NCBI GenBank assembly: GCA_030429625.1
Contig: JAUIFA010000001.1
Coordinates: forward strand, 1-33,305
DNA length: 33,305 nucleotides
From: Alphaproteobacteria bacterium
Lineage (GTDB): Bacteria > Pseudomonadota > Alphaproteobacteria > Rickettsiales > UBA8987
Reading direction: 5' to 3'
This document shows positions 8,078 to 16,767 of this stretch, piece after piece. The notes below the pieces were generated by a model. It did no database searches. It was not told the origin of the DNA and saw nothing but the letters and a program-made list of their open reading frames with translations. The translations under genes and the position numbers were made by a program. How positions within the stretch are numbered: the first letter of the stretch is position 1; each line of letters starts with the position of its first letter.

Positions 8078-8798
8078 TAAAACACAGATTATTTCCAGAG
8101 AGGAATATTTAAATCTTCAGAAAGAAATGGAAGATTTTACCTATATTGTTTCTCATGATTTTAATGCGCCCCTGCGTCATGTGCGTGAGTTTACGAAGCT
8201 CCTCATGAAGAAAATAGAGGATAAAATTGGAGAAGATGAGAGAAAATATGTCAGAATTATTGATCAATCCATCCAAAATAGTGAGCAAATGCTTGAAGGG
8301 CTGTTACAGATTTCCCGCCTTAATACAAATGTAGAGCCATTGGTTGAGGTGGACTGTAATAAGATTGTCGATAATGTGATTGTATCGCTGTCTCGGCAAA
8401 TCAATAGGCACGACATTGAACTAAGTATATCGGATATGCCAACAATTCATTGCTATGAGGGACAGATGAACAACATGTTCCGTCAGCTTATGGACAATGC
8501 CATTAAATTCCGTAACAAGGATGTAAAACCCAAAATTGCCATAAAATCAAGTAAGATTCGGGAGGGGCAACAGTTCTGGATTGAGGATAATGGCATCGGT
8601 GTGGATGAGGGATATGAAGAAAAAATATTTCAGCTGTTTAAGAAAGTGTATTCAGGTGATGACAGTGAGGGCAATGGTGTTGGCCTCACCTTATGTAAGA
8701 AAATTGCGGAGAAACATGGCGGTGATATATGGTTTGAAAGACCCAAAAAAGGAGGTTCTGTTTTTACCTTTACCACAAACCTCAATGCGTATAGATAG
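8070..8798 (+). CDS. Soluble histidine kinase without sensor domain
   Basis: The 242-residue product consists almost only of a HisKA domain (H29 in VSHDFNAPLRHV) and an HATPase domain (N-box QLMDNAIKF, G1 EDNGIGV with D173, G2 GNGVGLTL). There is no membrane segment and no input domain ahead of the phospho-acceptor helix. The frame is open further upstream, but that part only mirrors the receiver gene in another frame. The ATG at 8070 overlaps the receiver stop by eight bases, which is typical of coupling. It could be controlled by the neighbouring receivers or by the membrane kinase. It resembles the kinase core of the 5514 gene. Confidence 0.9.
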   Translation: MVNKTQIISREEYLNLQKEMEDFTYIVSHDFNAPLRHVREFTKLLMKKIEDKIGEDERKYVRIIDQSIQNSEQMLEGLLQISRLNTNVEPLVEVDCNKIVDNVIVSLSRQINRHDIELSISDMPTIHCYEGQMNNMFRQLMDNAIKFRNKDVKPKIAIKSSKIREGQQFWIEDNGIGVDEGYEEKIFQLFKKVYSGDDSEGNGVGLTLCKKIAEKHGGDIWFERPKKGGSVFTFTTNLNAYR

Positions 8799-8888
8799 AT
8801 TTTTATCAACTAATGGTTGATTTTTATTATTTTTCTATATAGACTAAGCATTTGTAGGAAAGAGGTTTCTTTTTTAAGAGAGGTGTAT

Positions 8889-9830
8889 ATGTCTGGTGAT
8901 GCTGTTAGGGTTTTACACGTAGAAGATGATTCTGTTGACGCGTTATTAACCCAAGAAATTTTACACGACGAAGTGGGTATGAACCAATTTGATGTTGTTC
9001 ATGTTGATAGTTTAAAATCCGCTCTTCGTGAATTAGGAAGAAAAGGCTACGATGCGGTACTGCTGGATCTAAATCTGAAAGATATTTCCGGAATTGATAA
9101 CATACTGGCGATAAAAGAGGAAAATCCCGAGATACCGGTGGTGGTTCTTTCCGGGATGGACAGTTATAAATCAGCCATTGAGGCCATAGATAACGGTGCG
9201 CAGGAATATCTTGTCAAAGGGCACTGCGACGGGAAAGTAATTCGCCTTGCTTTGCATTCTTCGATAAGAAGAAAATCGGTGGAGAGGAGGCTCTTTAAGC
9301 AGGCAAATTATGACGATCTTACCGGTTTACCCAATCGACGCTTGTTTCAGGACTATCTTGAAAGAGCGATCACAAAGGCAAAACGCTGGGATGCACACGA
9401 GATTGTGATGTTTGTAGATCTGGATAATTTTAAAGACATAAACGATAATTTTGGTCACGATGTTGGTAATGCTGTTTTGAAAGAAGCAGCCATCCGCATG
9501 ACAAGCACGTTACGTTCCTCCGACATTGTGGCACGTTATGGTGGTGATGAGTTTGTTGTATTATTGAACGATCGGTCTGAGGATTTTCAATCTTCGGCCA
9601 GACAGGCTGCCACAAAATTGGTTTACGCATTTAATGCGCCGTTTGAATATGGCAGTAATGTCATACAATTTTCTGCCAGTATTGGTATCACAGCATATCC
9701 TCTGGCAGGGGACGATTATTCTTCGGTTATAAACAGTGCGGACAAGGCCATGTACAGAGCGAAGAAAAACGGTGGTGCTCAATTCCAGTTTGCGGATCTT
9801 CCTTCGGCAAAGATTTTTGCAATTAGTTAG
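8889..9830 (+). CDS. Response regulator diguanylate cyclase (REC-GGDEF)
   Basis: The 313-residue product joins a receiver domain (phospho-acceptor D60, with Lys-Gly rather than Lys-Pro after the last strand) to a GGDEF domain that makes cyclic di-GMP from two GTP. The catalytic GGDEF is at 218-222. An inhibitory RxxD site (R209 to D212) sits exactly five residues ahead, so product inhibition is expected. AGAGG lies just upstream of the ATG, which decides the start; the open frame before it has no such site. It follows the two kinases and the Rcp1-like receiver by 90 bases and is their likely output. Its 3' end overlaps the convergent RimK gene by eight bases. Confidence 0.95.
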   Translation: MSGDAVRVLHVEDDSVDALLTQEILHDEVGMNQFDVVHVDSLKSALRELGRKGYDAVLLDLNLKDISGIDNILAIKEENPEIPVVVLSGMDSYKSAIEAIDNGAQEYLVKGHCDGKVIRLALHSSIRRKSVERRLFKQANYDDLTGLPNRRLFQDYLERAITKAKRWDAHEIVMFVDLDNFKDINDNFGHDVGNAVLKEAAIRMTSTLRSSDIVARYGGDEFVVLLNDRSEDFQSSARQAATKLVYAFNAPFEYGSNVIQFSASIGITAYPLAGDDYSSVINSADKAMYRAKKNGGAQFQFADLPSAKIFAIS

Positions 9831-11211
9831 CCAAAGCCGCAGATTTTCTTTTCTTTATGCCTTGTTCTATGCAGTCAATCATAAGGCTAGCCACGTCTTT
9901 TCCAGTAACATCTTCTATGCCTTCCAAGCCAGGAGAGGAGTTTATTTCCAGAACTTTGGGGCCGTCTTTAGAGCGAATGATGTCTACCCCCGCGACCTTC
10001 AGCCCCATCGCCTTAGCGGCATTGATAGCAATTTTGCGCTCCTGAGGAGTAATGCGTACCGATGTTGCCGTGCCACCGAGATGCAAATTGGCTCGGAAAT
10101 CTCCGGCTGCCGCCTCGCGCTGAATAGACCCAACCACTTTGCCGTTTATCACAAAACAGCGTATGTCTTTTCCTTGGGCTTCTTTGATAAATTCCTGTAC
10201 CAGAATATTGGCCTGTAGGCTTTTAAACGCATTGATAACACTTTCTGCGGCCTTATTGGTTTCTGCCAGAACGACACCTTTACCTTGTGTGCCTTCAAGC
10301 AATTTAATAACCAGCGGTGCGCCACCTACCATCTTGATAAGGTTCTTTGTATCCACAGGTGAATTTGCAAAGCCGGTCGTGGGCATCGGGATCGTGTGGT
10401 TGGAAAGCAATTGTAACGAACGCAATTTATCTCGTGAACGGGCAATGGAAACCGAATCGTTTAAACAATAGGCTCCGGTAGACTGAAATTGTCGGGTGAC
10501 CGCACAACCATAGAAAGTCATAGACGGTTTTATTCTTGGAATCACTGCATCGACATTTTCCAGTAATTCTCCCCCACGGTAGTAGACTTCAGGATCCAAC
10601 GCGCTGATATTCATATAACAGTGGCGAATATTGATAAAACGCATCTCATGGCCATGTTCTTCTCCGGCTTCAATGATTCGTTTGTTGGAATACAGATTAG
10701 GGTTGCTTGCCAAAAGAGCAATTTTTAGCCCGTCTTTTTTGCTGGGGGCTTCTTTATAATATTCCTGCGCGCTTGATTCAGCCATTGCGCCAAGACAAAA
10801 CGAAGAGTCTGGGTCAATAAGAACCCGTTCTTTCATAGCTTCCCGCCCAATGAGCATGCGGTATCCCATGGAGTCACGGTTGGTCAGAGTGACTTCAATC
10901 TCCCAGGCTTCATCTCCCATGATGATGGGAGTTTTGATCACGTGCCGTCTTTCTTTGTCGCCGCTAGAGCTTTTTACATCGCGTTGATCTACCACCAGTC
11001 CGCGGCAGCTTTGAACAGTACGACGGTTGTTTTGGATGGGGTGGATATCAAAATGGACATACTTTTTTCCCGCATCTTCAAACGGATGAATGTTAAAAGC
11101 ATGCAGAGAGGAGGTTTTGGCGCCGGAATCAATACGAGCCTTGATTGCGGGCAGCCCAAGTTCAGGCAATTCGCACCATTCTTCTTTCCCGATAACAATC
11201 TTTTTTGTCAT
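9823..11211 (-). CDS. Retropepsin-like (RimB-type) domain fused to RimK glutamate ligase
   Basis: The 462-residue product has two parts. Residues 1 to about 140 form a domain of the family often labelled ATP-dependent zinc protease (RimB-like), with the aspartic-protease-like DSGA at 28-31. Residues 163 to about 450 form an ATP-grasp ligase of the RimK family (EGTQGKGV at 306-313, the segment 365-380 around [24 protein letters not shown] at 422-431). RimK adds glutamates to the C-terminus of ribosomal protein S6 or joins related amino acids. A strong AGGAAG ribosome binding site fixes the ATG at 11211. It is the last gene of a tight operon with mscS and zntB, ten bases after zntB. Making and trimming a peptide tag in one chain is my inference. 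Confidence 0.88.
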   Translation of the reverse strand: MTKKIVIGKEEWCELPELGLPAIKARIDSGAKTSSLHAFNIHPFEDAGKKYVHFDIHPIQNNRRTVQSCRGLVVDQRDVKSSSGDKERRHVIKTPIIMGDEAWEIEVTLTNRDSMGYRMLIGREAMKERVLIDPDSSFCLGAMAESSAQEYYKEAPSKKDGLKIALLASNPNLYSNKRIIEAGEEHGHEMRFINIRHCYMNISALDPEVYYRGGELLENVDAVIPRIKPSMTFYGCAVTRQFQSTGAYCLNDSVSIARSRDKLRSLQLLSNHTIPMPTTGFANSPVDTKNLIKMVGGAPLVIKLLEGTQGKGVVLAETNKAAESVINAFKSLQANILVQEFIKEAQGKDIRCFVINGKVVGSIQREAAAGDFRANLHLGGTATSVRITPQERKIAINAAKAMGLKVAGVDIIRSKDGPKVLEINSSPGLEGIEDVTGKDVASLMIDCIEQGIKKRKSAALAN

Positions 11212-11221
11212 AATCTTCCTG

Positions 11222-12193
11222 CTATAGCCACTTAAACTTCTTAAATAAAACAATCTGTAAAAAAACAATCACTGCCAAAATCATACAGAAAACCATAAAA
11301 GCATTGGAATTTTCTGCCCCAGGTATTCCGCCCACATTGATTCCCAACAACCCTGTTAAGAACCCAAGCGGAAGAAAGATTGCCGCAATGATTGACAGTA
11401 CATACATATTATTATTCAACCTGTCTGCTATTATATTCGCAATTTCATCTTTTACGATTTGTGCGCGCTCCCGTATCGCGTCAAGATCCTCAACATAGCG
11501 GGTGATATGGTTATAGCTTTCATGCAAATGGCGTTTATTAGACTCGTCGATCCAACTTAAATCGGCCATTAATAACTGACCGATGGAATCTTTTTGTGGT
11601 GCCATATAACGTCGAAAAATGATGGCCTGTTTGCGCACATCAATGATGGCTTCCCTCAAGGAGCTATTCACTCCTTCAAGAATCTTTTCTTCAATATCGT
11701 CGCTCATAGTGTCCAGTTCCGTTAATACGGGCTGCATACGTTCGGAAAGGCGGGAAATCAACATGGAAAGAAATTCGCCCGAATCCTTCGGGCCTTTGCC
11801 GTTGTTAAGCCTATCTTTAATGTCCTGTGCGGCCATCAGTTTGCGTCGCCTCAGGCTGATAATCCTATTTTTATCAATCCACATCCGGATGGAAACCATG
11901 TCTTCTGGTTCGGCATTTTCGTTTAGGTTGACCCCGCGCAGTATCAGCAATACGCCGTCCCCAATCTGTGTCATGCGTGGGCGTGTTTCATCCGCAATTA
12001 GAGCCTCAATAATAAACGGATCAAGATAGGTGGCCTCTTTTTCCAGCCATTTCTTCGTATCGGGGTGACAGGCATCCATATGTACCCATGCGAGTTTTTC
12101 ATCCTTTATCTGGTGTGAAATATCATCACCAGACAATTCAACGCCACCGCCTTTGCCATCAAAGCTATAAGAAATCAGGATATGTTCATTCAT
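11222..12193 (-). CDS. zntB: ZntB-type (CorA superfamily) zinc transporter
   Basis: The 323-residue product matches the length and plan of ZntB: a large soluble N-terminal domain followed by two C-terminal membrane helices (about 263-287 and 297-317). The loop motif after the first helix is Gly-Ile-Asn (284-286) instead of the Gly-Met-Asn of magnesium CorA. Many ZntB proteins vary here. The likely cargo is Zn2+, moved across the inner membrane by a pentamer. The start codon overlaps the mscS stop (ATGA), so translation is coupled. The znuA gene lies two genes upstream on the same strand, which suits a zinc role, but magnesium or other divalent ions cannot be excluded. Confidence 0.88.
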   Translation of the reverse strand: MNEHILISYSFDGKGGGVELSGDDISHQIKDEKLAWVHMDACHPDTKKWLEKEATYLDPFIIEALIADETRPRMTQIGDGVLLILRGVNLNENAEPEDMVSIRMWIDKNRIISLRRRKLMAAQDIKDRLNNGKGPKDSGEFLSMLISRLSERMQPVLTELDTMSDDIEEKILEGVNSSLREAIIDVRKQAIIFRRYMAPQKDSIGQLLMADLSWIDESNKRHLHESYNHITRYVEDLDAIRERAQIVKDEIANIIADRLNNNMYVLSIIAAIFLPLGFLTGLLGINVGGIPGAENSNAFMVFCMILAVIVFLQIVLFKKFKWL

Positions 12194-13155
12194 TTCAACG
12201 CCTCAGGATTTTTAATGTGCAGATCTCGTTGAGGGAAAGGAATCGTAATCTTATGCTCCTTAAATTTTTTCCATATGCAACGCATGACATCACTTTGTGG
12301 CTCATAACGACCTTCAGTGACATCGCCAACCCAGAAGAACAATAAGAAGTTCACGGAACTGTCACCAAATTCACGCAGGTAACATACCGGCATCGGCTCT
12401 TCCACACTGCGAGGGTGCTCTTTGGCGGCTTCTAATATAAGCTCACGGGCTTTTTCTATGTCAGAGTCATACGACACGCCAATGGTGATTTCAACACGCC
12501 CTCTTGTATTACTATAGGTCCAGTTGGTGACCCGATTGGTGATAAAGTCCTCATTGGGGATAATAATTTCTTTGCCTTCAAAGGTTTCCACCAGCGTGTA
12601 GCGTGCGCCGGTGTGGCGCACAAAGCCATAAGTGCCATCGTTAAGTTCGATAAGGTCATCGTTTTCAATGGATTTTTCGAACAGTAAAATAATTCCGCTG
12701 ATGAAATTGGAGGTGATCTTTTGTAAACCAAACCCAACACCAATACCCACCGCACCACTGAAAATCGCCAGAGTGGTTAAATCAATTCCCAAAATATCCA
12801 AAGCAACAAGTGCGGCAATGAAATAGATGCTAATTTGAATGGCTTTGATGATTAGCTCTTTGTTGTTTGCCCGCATGCCGTGGAGAGATTTAACGCGTTT
12901 CTCACTGAAATCTGAAAAAATGCTCGATATCCAAAACAGTGCCACAATGGTGATAACGGCCTTTAGCAATATGTAGAGAGAAAAATGCACGTCCCCGACA
13001 TTAAAAGACAGGGTTTCCGAGTCTAAAAATTCCTTGATTGGCTGTAGATTATCAAGAAAACCAAGCCAAAAAAAGGCAACAACAAGCAACAGCAGCAGTA
13101 TTTTTGACACCCAAGCATTCGGCTTTAACAGAATCTTCCATAGTTTATTGATCAT
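12190..13155 (-). CDS. MscS family mechanosensitive ion channel
   Basis: The 321-residue product has three hydrophobic segments (about 17-35, 58-80 and 105-125) followed by the Gly/Ala-rich pore helix region (VGIGVGFGLQKITSNF), a beta domain with the segment IIIPNEDFITNRVTNWT, and an alpha/beta C-terminal domain. This is the layout of small-conductance mechanosensitive channels, which open under membrane tension to release solutes on osmotic downshift. It is the first gene of the mscS-zntB-RimK fusion operon and begins 77 bases after the end of znuA on the same strand, so read-through from znuA is possible. I see no clear terminator in that gap. Confidence 0.93.
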   Translation of the reverse strand: MINKLWKILLKPNAWVSKILLLLLVVAFFWLGFLDNLQPIKEFLDSETLSFNVGDVHFSLYILLKAVITIVALFWISSIFSDFSEKRVKSLHGMRANNKELIIKAIQISIYFIAALVALDILGIDLTTLAIFSGAVGIGVGFGLQKITSNFISGIILLFEKSIENDDLIELNDGTYGFVRHTGARYTLVETFEGKEIIIPNEDFITNRVTNWTYSNTRGRVEITIGVSYDSDIEKARELILEAAKEHPRSVEEPMPVCYLREFGDSSVNFLLFFWVGDVTEGRYEPQSDVMRCIWKKFKEHKITIPFPQRDLHIKNPEALK

Positions 13156-13232
13156 AATGACACACTAACCCCAAATATCCTGCTCTTTTAACACAGCAAA
13201 GCTTAAGATAAAAGCAAATATTCGTAGTAATA

Positions 13233-14174
13233 TTACCCTTCCAAACAGGAGGACAAGCTGTCGGCCATCTTCTCCATGAGGTAAAAATACAATTCCGATC
13301 CCGGAGTCAGTTCTGTTCCCAGTGGATCCATCACACCGATAGTGACTTCATTGCCTTCGGCGATGGTGGAGATGAGTCGGTTGGAAAAGCCAGGTTCTTT
13401 AAAAACACAGGAGATTCTGGCTTGAGCGATTTTCTGTCTAATTTGTGCAATACGCTTTGGCGAAGCAGCCTCGTTTGGCTCAAGTGTGATAGATCCGGCT
13501 GCTTTGAGTCCATAATGATGTTCAAAATATTGGTAGGCATCATGGAACACAATAAATGGTTTATCTGTGATGGTACTGAGTTTGGTACGAAGTTTTTCAT
13601 CAAGTTGCTTGATTCGCTGTATTGTAAGTTGGGCATTTGCCTCGTAGAGCGGTTTTGATTGGGGGAATATTTTCCCTAGCTCAACCGCAGCAAATTCAAC
13701 GATTTTTATTGCATTCTCGGGGTTGAGCCACACATGCATATCGTCACCAACATGGTGCGCAGTGTCGTGATCTTCATCATGATGATGAGTATGATGGTCG
13801 TCCTCCTCCCAATTGCCTCCTGCGCGTTTTTCTAGAATCTCTAAATCTGCGTTACGTAAGATATTTTCTCTATGCAAATCTTGAGAAGAAGCCCGCATCG
13901 CACTGTTTAAAAAAGTTTCAAAATTATCACTGACATAAAAGATTACATCGGCTTCTGTAATTAATTTCATTTGAGAGGGTTTAAGCTGAAAATCATGAGG
14001 GGAGCTGTTGTCATCAATAATCAGCCCCACCGGTTTATCATCACCAACAACAGCAGAAATCAAAGAATGAATGGGACGGATGGTGGTAAGAATTTGTGGG
14101 GGCTGTTTCGCCAAGACCAACTCGGAGAAGCATAAAGACGTTAAGAACACTGCGATGGATAGAATAATTTTCAT
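13233..14174 (-). CDS. znuA: Zinc ABC transporter periplasmic binding protein ZnuA
   Basis: The 313-residue product has a signal peptide (1-22, ending in Ala), then a cluster A-1 metal-binding protein. Zinc ligands expected in ZnuA are visible as H60 (SSPHDF), H147 (MHVWLNP) and H211 (VFHDAYQYF). An acidic and histidine-rich loop lies at about 124-147, typical of zinc rather than manganese members. C256 and C310 could form the disulfide seen in the family. It delivers Zn2+ in the periplasm to the ZnuB/ZnuC transporter encoded divergently. Its start codon lies 36 bases from a perfect Zur palindrome, so repression by Zur at high zinc is expected. Confidence 0.96.
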   Translation of the reverse strand: MKIILSIAVFLTSLCFSELVLAKQPPQILTTIRPIHSLISAVVGDDKPVGLIIDDNSSPHDFQLKPSQMKLITEADVIFYVSDNFETFLNSAMRASSQDLHRENILRNADLEILEKRAGGNWEEDDHHTHHHDEDHDTAHHVGDDMHVWLNPENAIKIVEFAAVELGKIFPQSKPLYEANAQLTIQRIKQLDEKLRTKLSTITDKPFIVFHDAYQYFEHHYGLKAAGSITLEPNEAASPKRIAQIRQKIAQARISCVFKEPGFSNRLISTIAEGNEVTIGVMDPLGTELTPGSELYFYLMEKMADSLSSCLEG

Positions 14175-14209
14175 AATAAAGTCCGTAATTAAGGCTTGTA
14201 ATTTTTGTT

Positions 14210-14226
14210 ATGTTATATTATAACAT
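14210..14226. promoter_or_regulatory. Zur operator between znuA and zur
   Basis: A perfect 17-bp palindrome (ATGTTATA, central T, TATAACAT) lies midway between the divergent znuA and zur starts, 36 and 38 bases from their ATGs. It matches the alphaproteobacterial Zur box as I know it. One site could control both directions. Confidence 0.85.
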
Positions 14227-14263
14227 TAATTAGTCAACAATAATAAACATGAAAAAATAAAAA

Positions 14264-14722
14264 ATGCTCCATTGTGCCAATCATACATCCTGTGTTGCGG
14301 AGGCATTACAAAATGCCGAATCTATTTGCAAAGAGCGTGGTGTGCGCTTCACTAACATACGGCGTAAAGTGCTACAAATGCTCTGGAAGCATCATTCTCC
14401 TGCCAAAGCCTACGATATTTTGGATACGTTGAGCAAAGAAGATGTGTCTGCCCGCCCGCCAACGGTTTATAGGGCATTGGACTTTCTTCAGGAAAACGGG
14501 TTGGTGCATAAAATCAATAGTTTAAATGCGTATGTTGGCTGTTCCCACCCACTCAAACATGACGATTGTTATTTCCTGATTTGTGAGAAATGCGGAGAAA
14601 TTGAAGAATGCTGCAACCATGTTTTGAATGATGCCATAGAGGCCACCGCAGATAAAAATAAATTCTGTCTCAAACATATCAATGTTGAAATTGAGGGAAC
14701 ATGTCAGGGTTGTCAGGCATAA
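14264..14722 (+). CDS. zur: Zinc uptake regulator Zur (Fur family)
   Basis: The 152-residue product is a Fur-family repressor. The winged-helix segment ARPPTVYRALDFLQENGL (about 63-80) is the usual Zur/Fur DNA-recognition region. Structural zinc site cysteines occur as two CxxC pairs, C107/C110 and C147/C150. It would bind the operator upstream in the zinc-loaded state and shut off znuA and its own operon. One base separates its stop codon from the znuC start, so zur, znuC and znuB form one transcript. Gene context separates Zur from Fur and Mur here. Confidence 0.95.
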   Translation: MLHCANHTSCVAEALQNAESICKERGVRFTNIRRKVLQMLWKHHSPAKAYDILDTLSKEDVSARPPTVYRALDFLQENGLVHKINSLNAYVGCSHPLKHDDCYFLICEKCGEIEECCNHVLNDAIEATADKNKFCLKHINVEIEGTCQGCQA

Positions 14723-14723
14723 T

Positions 14724-15473
14724 ATGAAACAATCTTCAGACGGGCAGATGTTAATAAAAGCGGATTCACTCAGTGTGATACGGCAAGGCAATGCGATCTT
14801 AAACGACATCTCGCTTGAAATTAAACAACATGATTTTATAACAATCATTGGGCCAAACGGGGCAGGAAAATCCATGTTGCTAAAATGCCTTCTGGGCTTT
14901 TTTCCGCCCGATAAGGGCAAAATCACCCACAAGCCAGATTTGAAAATGGGTTATGTTCCCCAGCGTATTTTTGCCGACCACACCATGCCCATTACGGTCA
15001 AAAGATTTCTCAAATTGGCCAAGAAAGTACGGGAGGCAGACATTTTAGAGATTGCCCAAGAGACCAACACAGAGCCACTTCTGGATAAGATGCTCCACAT
15101 ACTTTCCGGCGGCGAAATGCAGCGGGTTTTGCTGGCGCGCGCATTGCTGGGCGGTGCGGATATTTTGGTATTGGATGAGCCGGCGCAGAACCTTGATGTG
15201 TCTGGCCAACTGGTATTTTACAGATTGTTAGAGCGTATCTATGAAAAACGTAATCTGGCGATCTTAATGGTGTCCCATGATCTGCACATGGTCATGGCAT
15301 CGACAAAAAAAGTGGTCTGTTTGTATAAGCATATTTGCTGTTCTGGTGAGCCACATATGGTAACAAAAGACCCTGAATTTATCTCACTTTTTGGTAGCGA
15401 CATGGCGCAGATGATGGCGGTCTATCAGCACAGTCACAACCATATGCACGATGAGGCCTGCGACCATGATTGA
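14724..15473 (+). CDS. znuC: Zinc ABC transporter ATP-binding protein ZnuC
   Basis: The 249-residue product is the ATPase of the zinc importer. Walker A GPNGAGKS is at 43-50, the signature LSGGE at 127-131, Walker B with DEP at 147-153 and the switch histidine at 185. A short histidine-rich tail (about 237-249) may bind zinc, as in several ZnuC proteins. The ATG at 14724 follows the zur stop by one base. The frame is open into zur, but that part is only the regulator read in another frame. The 3' end overlaps znuB by eight bases. Confidence 0.96.
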   Translation: MKQSSDGQMLIKADSLSVIRQGNAILNDISLEIKQHDFITIIGPNGAGKSMLLKCLLGFFPPDKGKITHKPDLKMGYVPQRIFADHTMPITVKRFLKLAKKVREADILEIAQETNTEPLLDKMLHILSGGEMQRVLLARALLGGADILVLDEPAQNLDVSGQLVFYRLLERIYEKRNLAILMVSHDLHMVMASTKKVVCLYKHICCSGEPHMVTKDPEFISLFGSDMAQMMAVYQHSHNHMHDEACDHD

Positions 15474-16257
15474 TCCTTTTATCTTAAAAGCTGTGGCCGC
15501 TGGGGTTGGGGTGGCCGTCATTGCTGGAATTCTGGGCTGTTTTGTTATTTGGCGGCGCATGGCCTATTTTGGCGACTCTCTTGCCCATAGTGCTTTGCTT
15601 GGGGTGGCGCTTGGCCTTGCGCTAGGGATAAATACCAACCTTAGCACTATCATTATCTGTATTTTTTTTGCTGTGATTTTAGTCTGGCTACAGCAAAAAA
15701 AGATTCTGGCCACCGACACATTGCTTGGGATTATGGCACATTCTGCCCTCTCAATTGGTATGGTGACAATGAGCCTGCTGGGGCAGAGGATTGATTTACA
15801 TGCCTATTTATTTGGGGATATCTTGACGGTCACCACCACCGAATTATATTGGATTTATGGCGGCGGCGCGGTGGTCATCGCTCTCTTGGTCGCTAAGTGG
15901 TCGTCGCTTGTATTGATGACCATCAATGAAGATCTCGCCATGGCGGAGAAGATCCCGACCTTACGTAACCAACTGTTGTTTATGTTTCTAATGACAATCA
16001 TTGTGGCGGTATCCATTCGTATCATTGGGATTTTATTAATTGCCTCCATGTTGGTTATCCCTGCGGCAACGGCGAGAATGCTAGTGCGTTCGCCTGAGGC
16101 CATGGCTATAGGCGCAGCAATATTAGGAGTTATCGCTGTCATTTTAGGGATTTTCTGCTCCATGGCATTTGACACACCCTCCGGGCCTACTATTGTCACT
16201 GCCTGCGCAGTTTTATTTGTCATTGGGTTGCCAATAACGTATATGGTGAAGAAATAA
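15466..16257 (+). CDS. znuB: Zinc ABC transporter permease ZnuB
   Basis: The 263-residue product has seven to eight hydrophobic segments and the family-typical segment RRMAYFGDSLAHSALLGVAL near the N-terminus. It forms the membrane channel for Zn2+ with ZnuC and ZnuA. The ATG at 15466 overlaps the znuC stop (ATGATTGA). An earlier in-frame ATG at 15451 lies inside znuC and is less likely. The arsC gene begins 24 bases downstream with its own AGGAG, on the same strand. Confidence 0.95.
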   Translation: MIDPFILKAVAAGVGVAVIAGILGCFVIWRRMAYFGDSLAHSALLGVALGLALGINTNLSTIIICIFFAVILVWLQQKKILATDTLLGIMAHSALSIGMVTMSLLGQRIDLHAYLFGDILTVTTTELYWIYGGGAVVIALLVAKWSSLVLMTINEDLAMAEKIPTLRNQLLFMFLMTIIVAVSIRIIGILLIASMLVIPAATARMLVRSPEAMAIGAAILGVIAVILGIFCSMAFDTPSGPTIVTACAVLFVIGLPITYMVKK

Positions 16258-16281
16258 TGTTTTTCAGGAGAAGTCGTAATC

Positions 16282-16767
16282 ATGCATAAGCCAGTTTCTG
16301 TTTTGTTTCTTTGTACGGGTAATTCCTGTCGATCCATTATGGCAGAGGCATTGCTTTCACATCATGGTGGAGAAAGTTTTATTGCTAACAGCGCTGGCAG
16401 TTTTCCTACAGGAGAAGTGCACTCAAAGAGCTTGCAAACCTTGGAGCAGAAAGGAGTCAACGGGGATGGCTATCGCAGTAAATCGTGGGATGAATTTATC
16501 GACAAAAAGATTGATATCGTTATTACGGTATGTGATTCTGCAGCAGGAGAGTCGTGCCCCATCTTTCCTGGTAAGCCTCTAAAAGCGCATTGGGGAGTGC
16601 CTGATCCGGCCAAATTTACCGGCAGTGAACAGGACATTGCGGCTGAGTTCCTAACAGTATGTAATGTTCTTGAAAGAAGGATTAAGGCTTTAACGGAGAT
16701 GGATATAGAAAATGCAGATGATAATTATGTGCAAAAAACCCTAAGGGAAATAAGCGAGATAATGTGA
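16282..16767 (+). CDS. arsC: Arsenate reductase, thioredoxin-coupled type
   Basis: The 161-residue product has the low-molecular-weight phosphatase loop CTGNSCRS at 11-18 and two further cysteines, C84 (TVCDSA) and C92 (GESCPIFPG). These match the three-cysteine relay of thioredoxin-coupled ArsC, and the loop GVPDPAKFTG holds the general-acid Asp. It reduces arsenate to arsenite in the cytoplasm. The stop codon overlaps the start of the aquaporin gene, a pairing known from arsenic operons in which the channel lets arsenite out. No arsR repressor or arsB/acr3 pump is in the window. It lies directly downstream of znuB on the same strand. Confidence 0.93.
   Translation: MHKPVSVLFLCTGNSCRSIMAEALLSHHGGESFIANSAGSFPTGEVHSKSLQTLEQKGVNGDGYRSKSWDEFIDKKIDIVITVCDSAAGESCPIFPGKPLKAHWGVPDPAKFTGSEQDIAAEFLTVCNVLERRIKALTEMDIENADDNYVQKTLREISEIM

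Noticed and set aside
8817-8888. Extended N-terminus of the diguanylate cyclase
   Set aside because: The segment is not receiver-like, and a good AGAGG site sits before the ATG at 8889.
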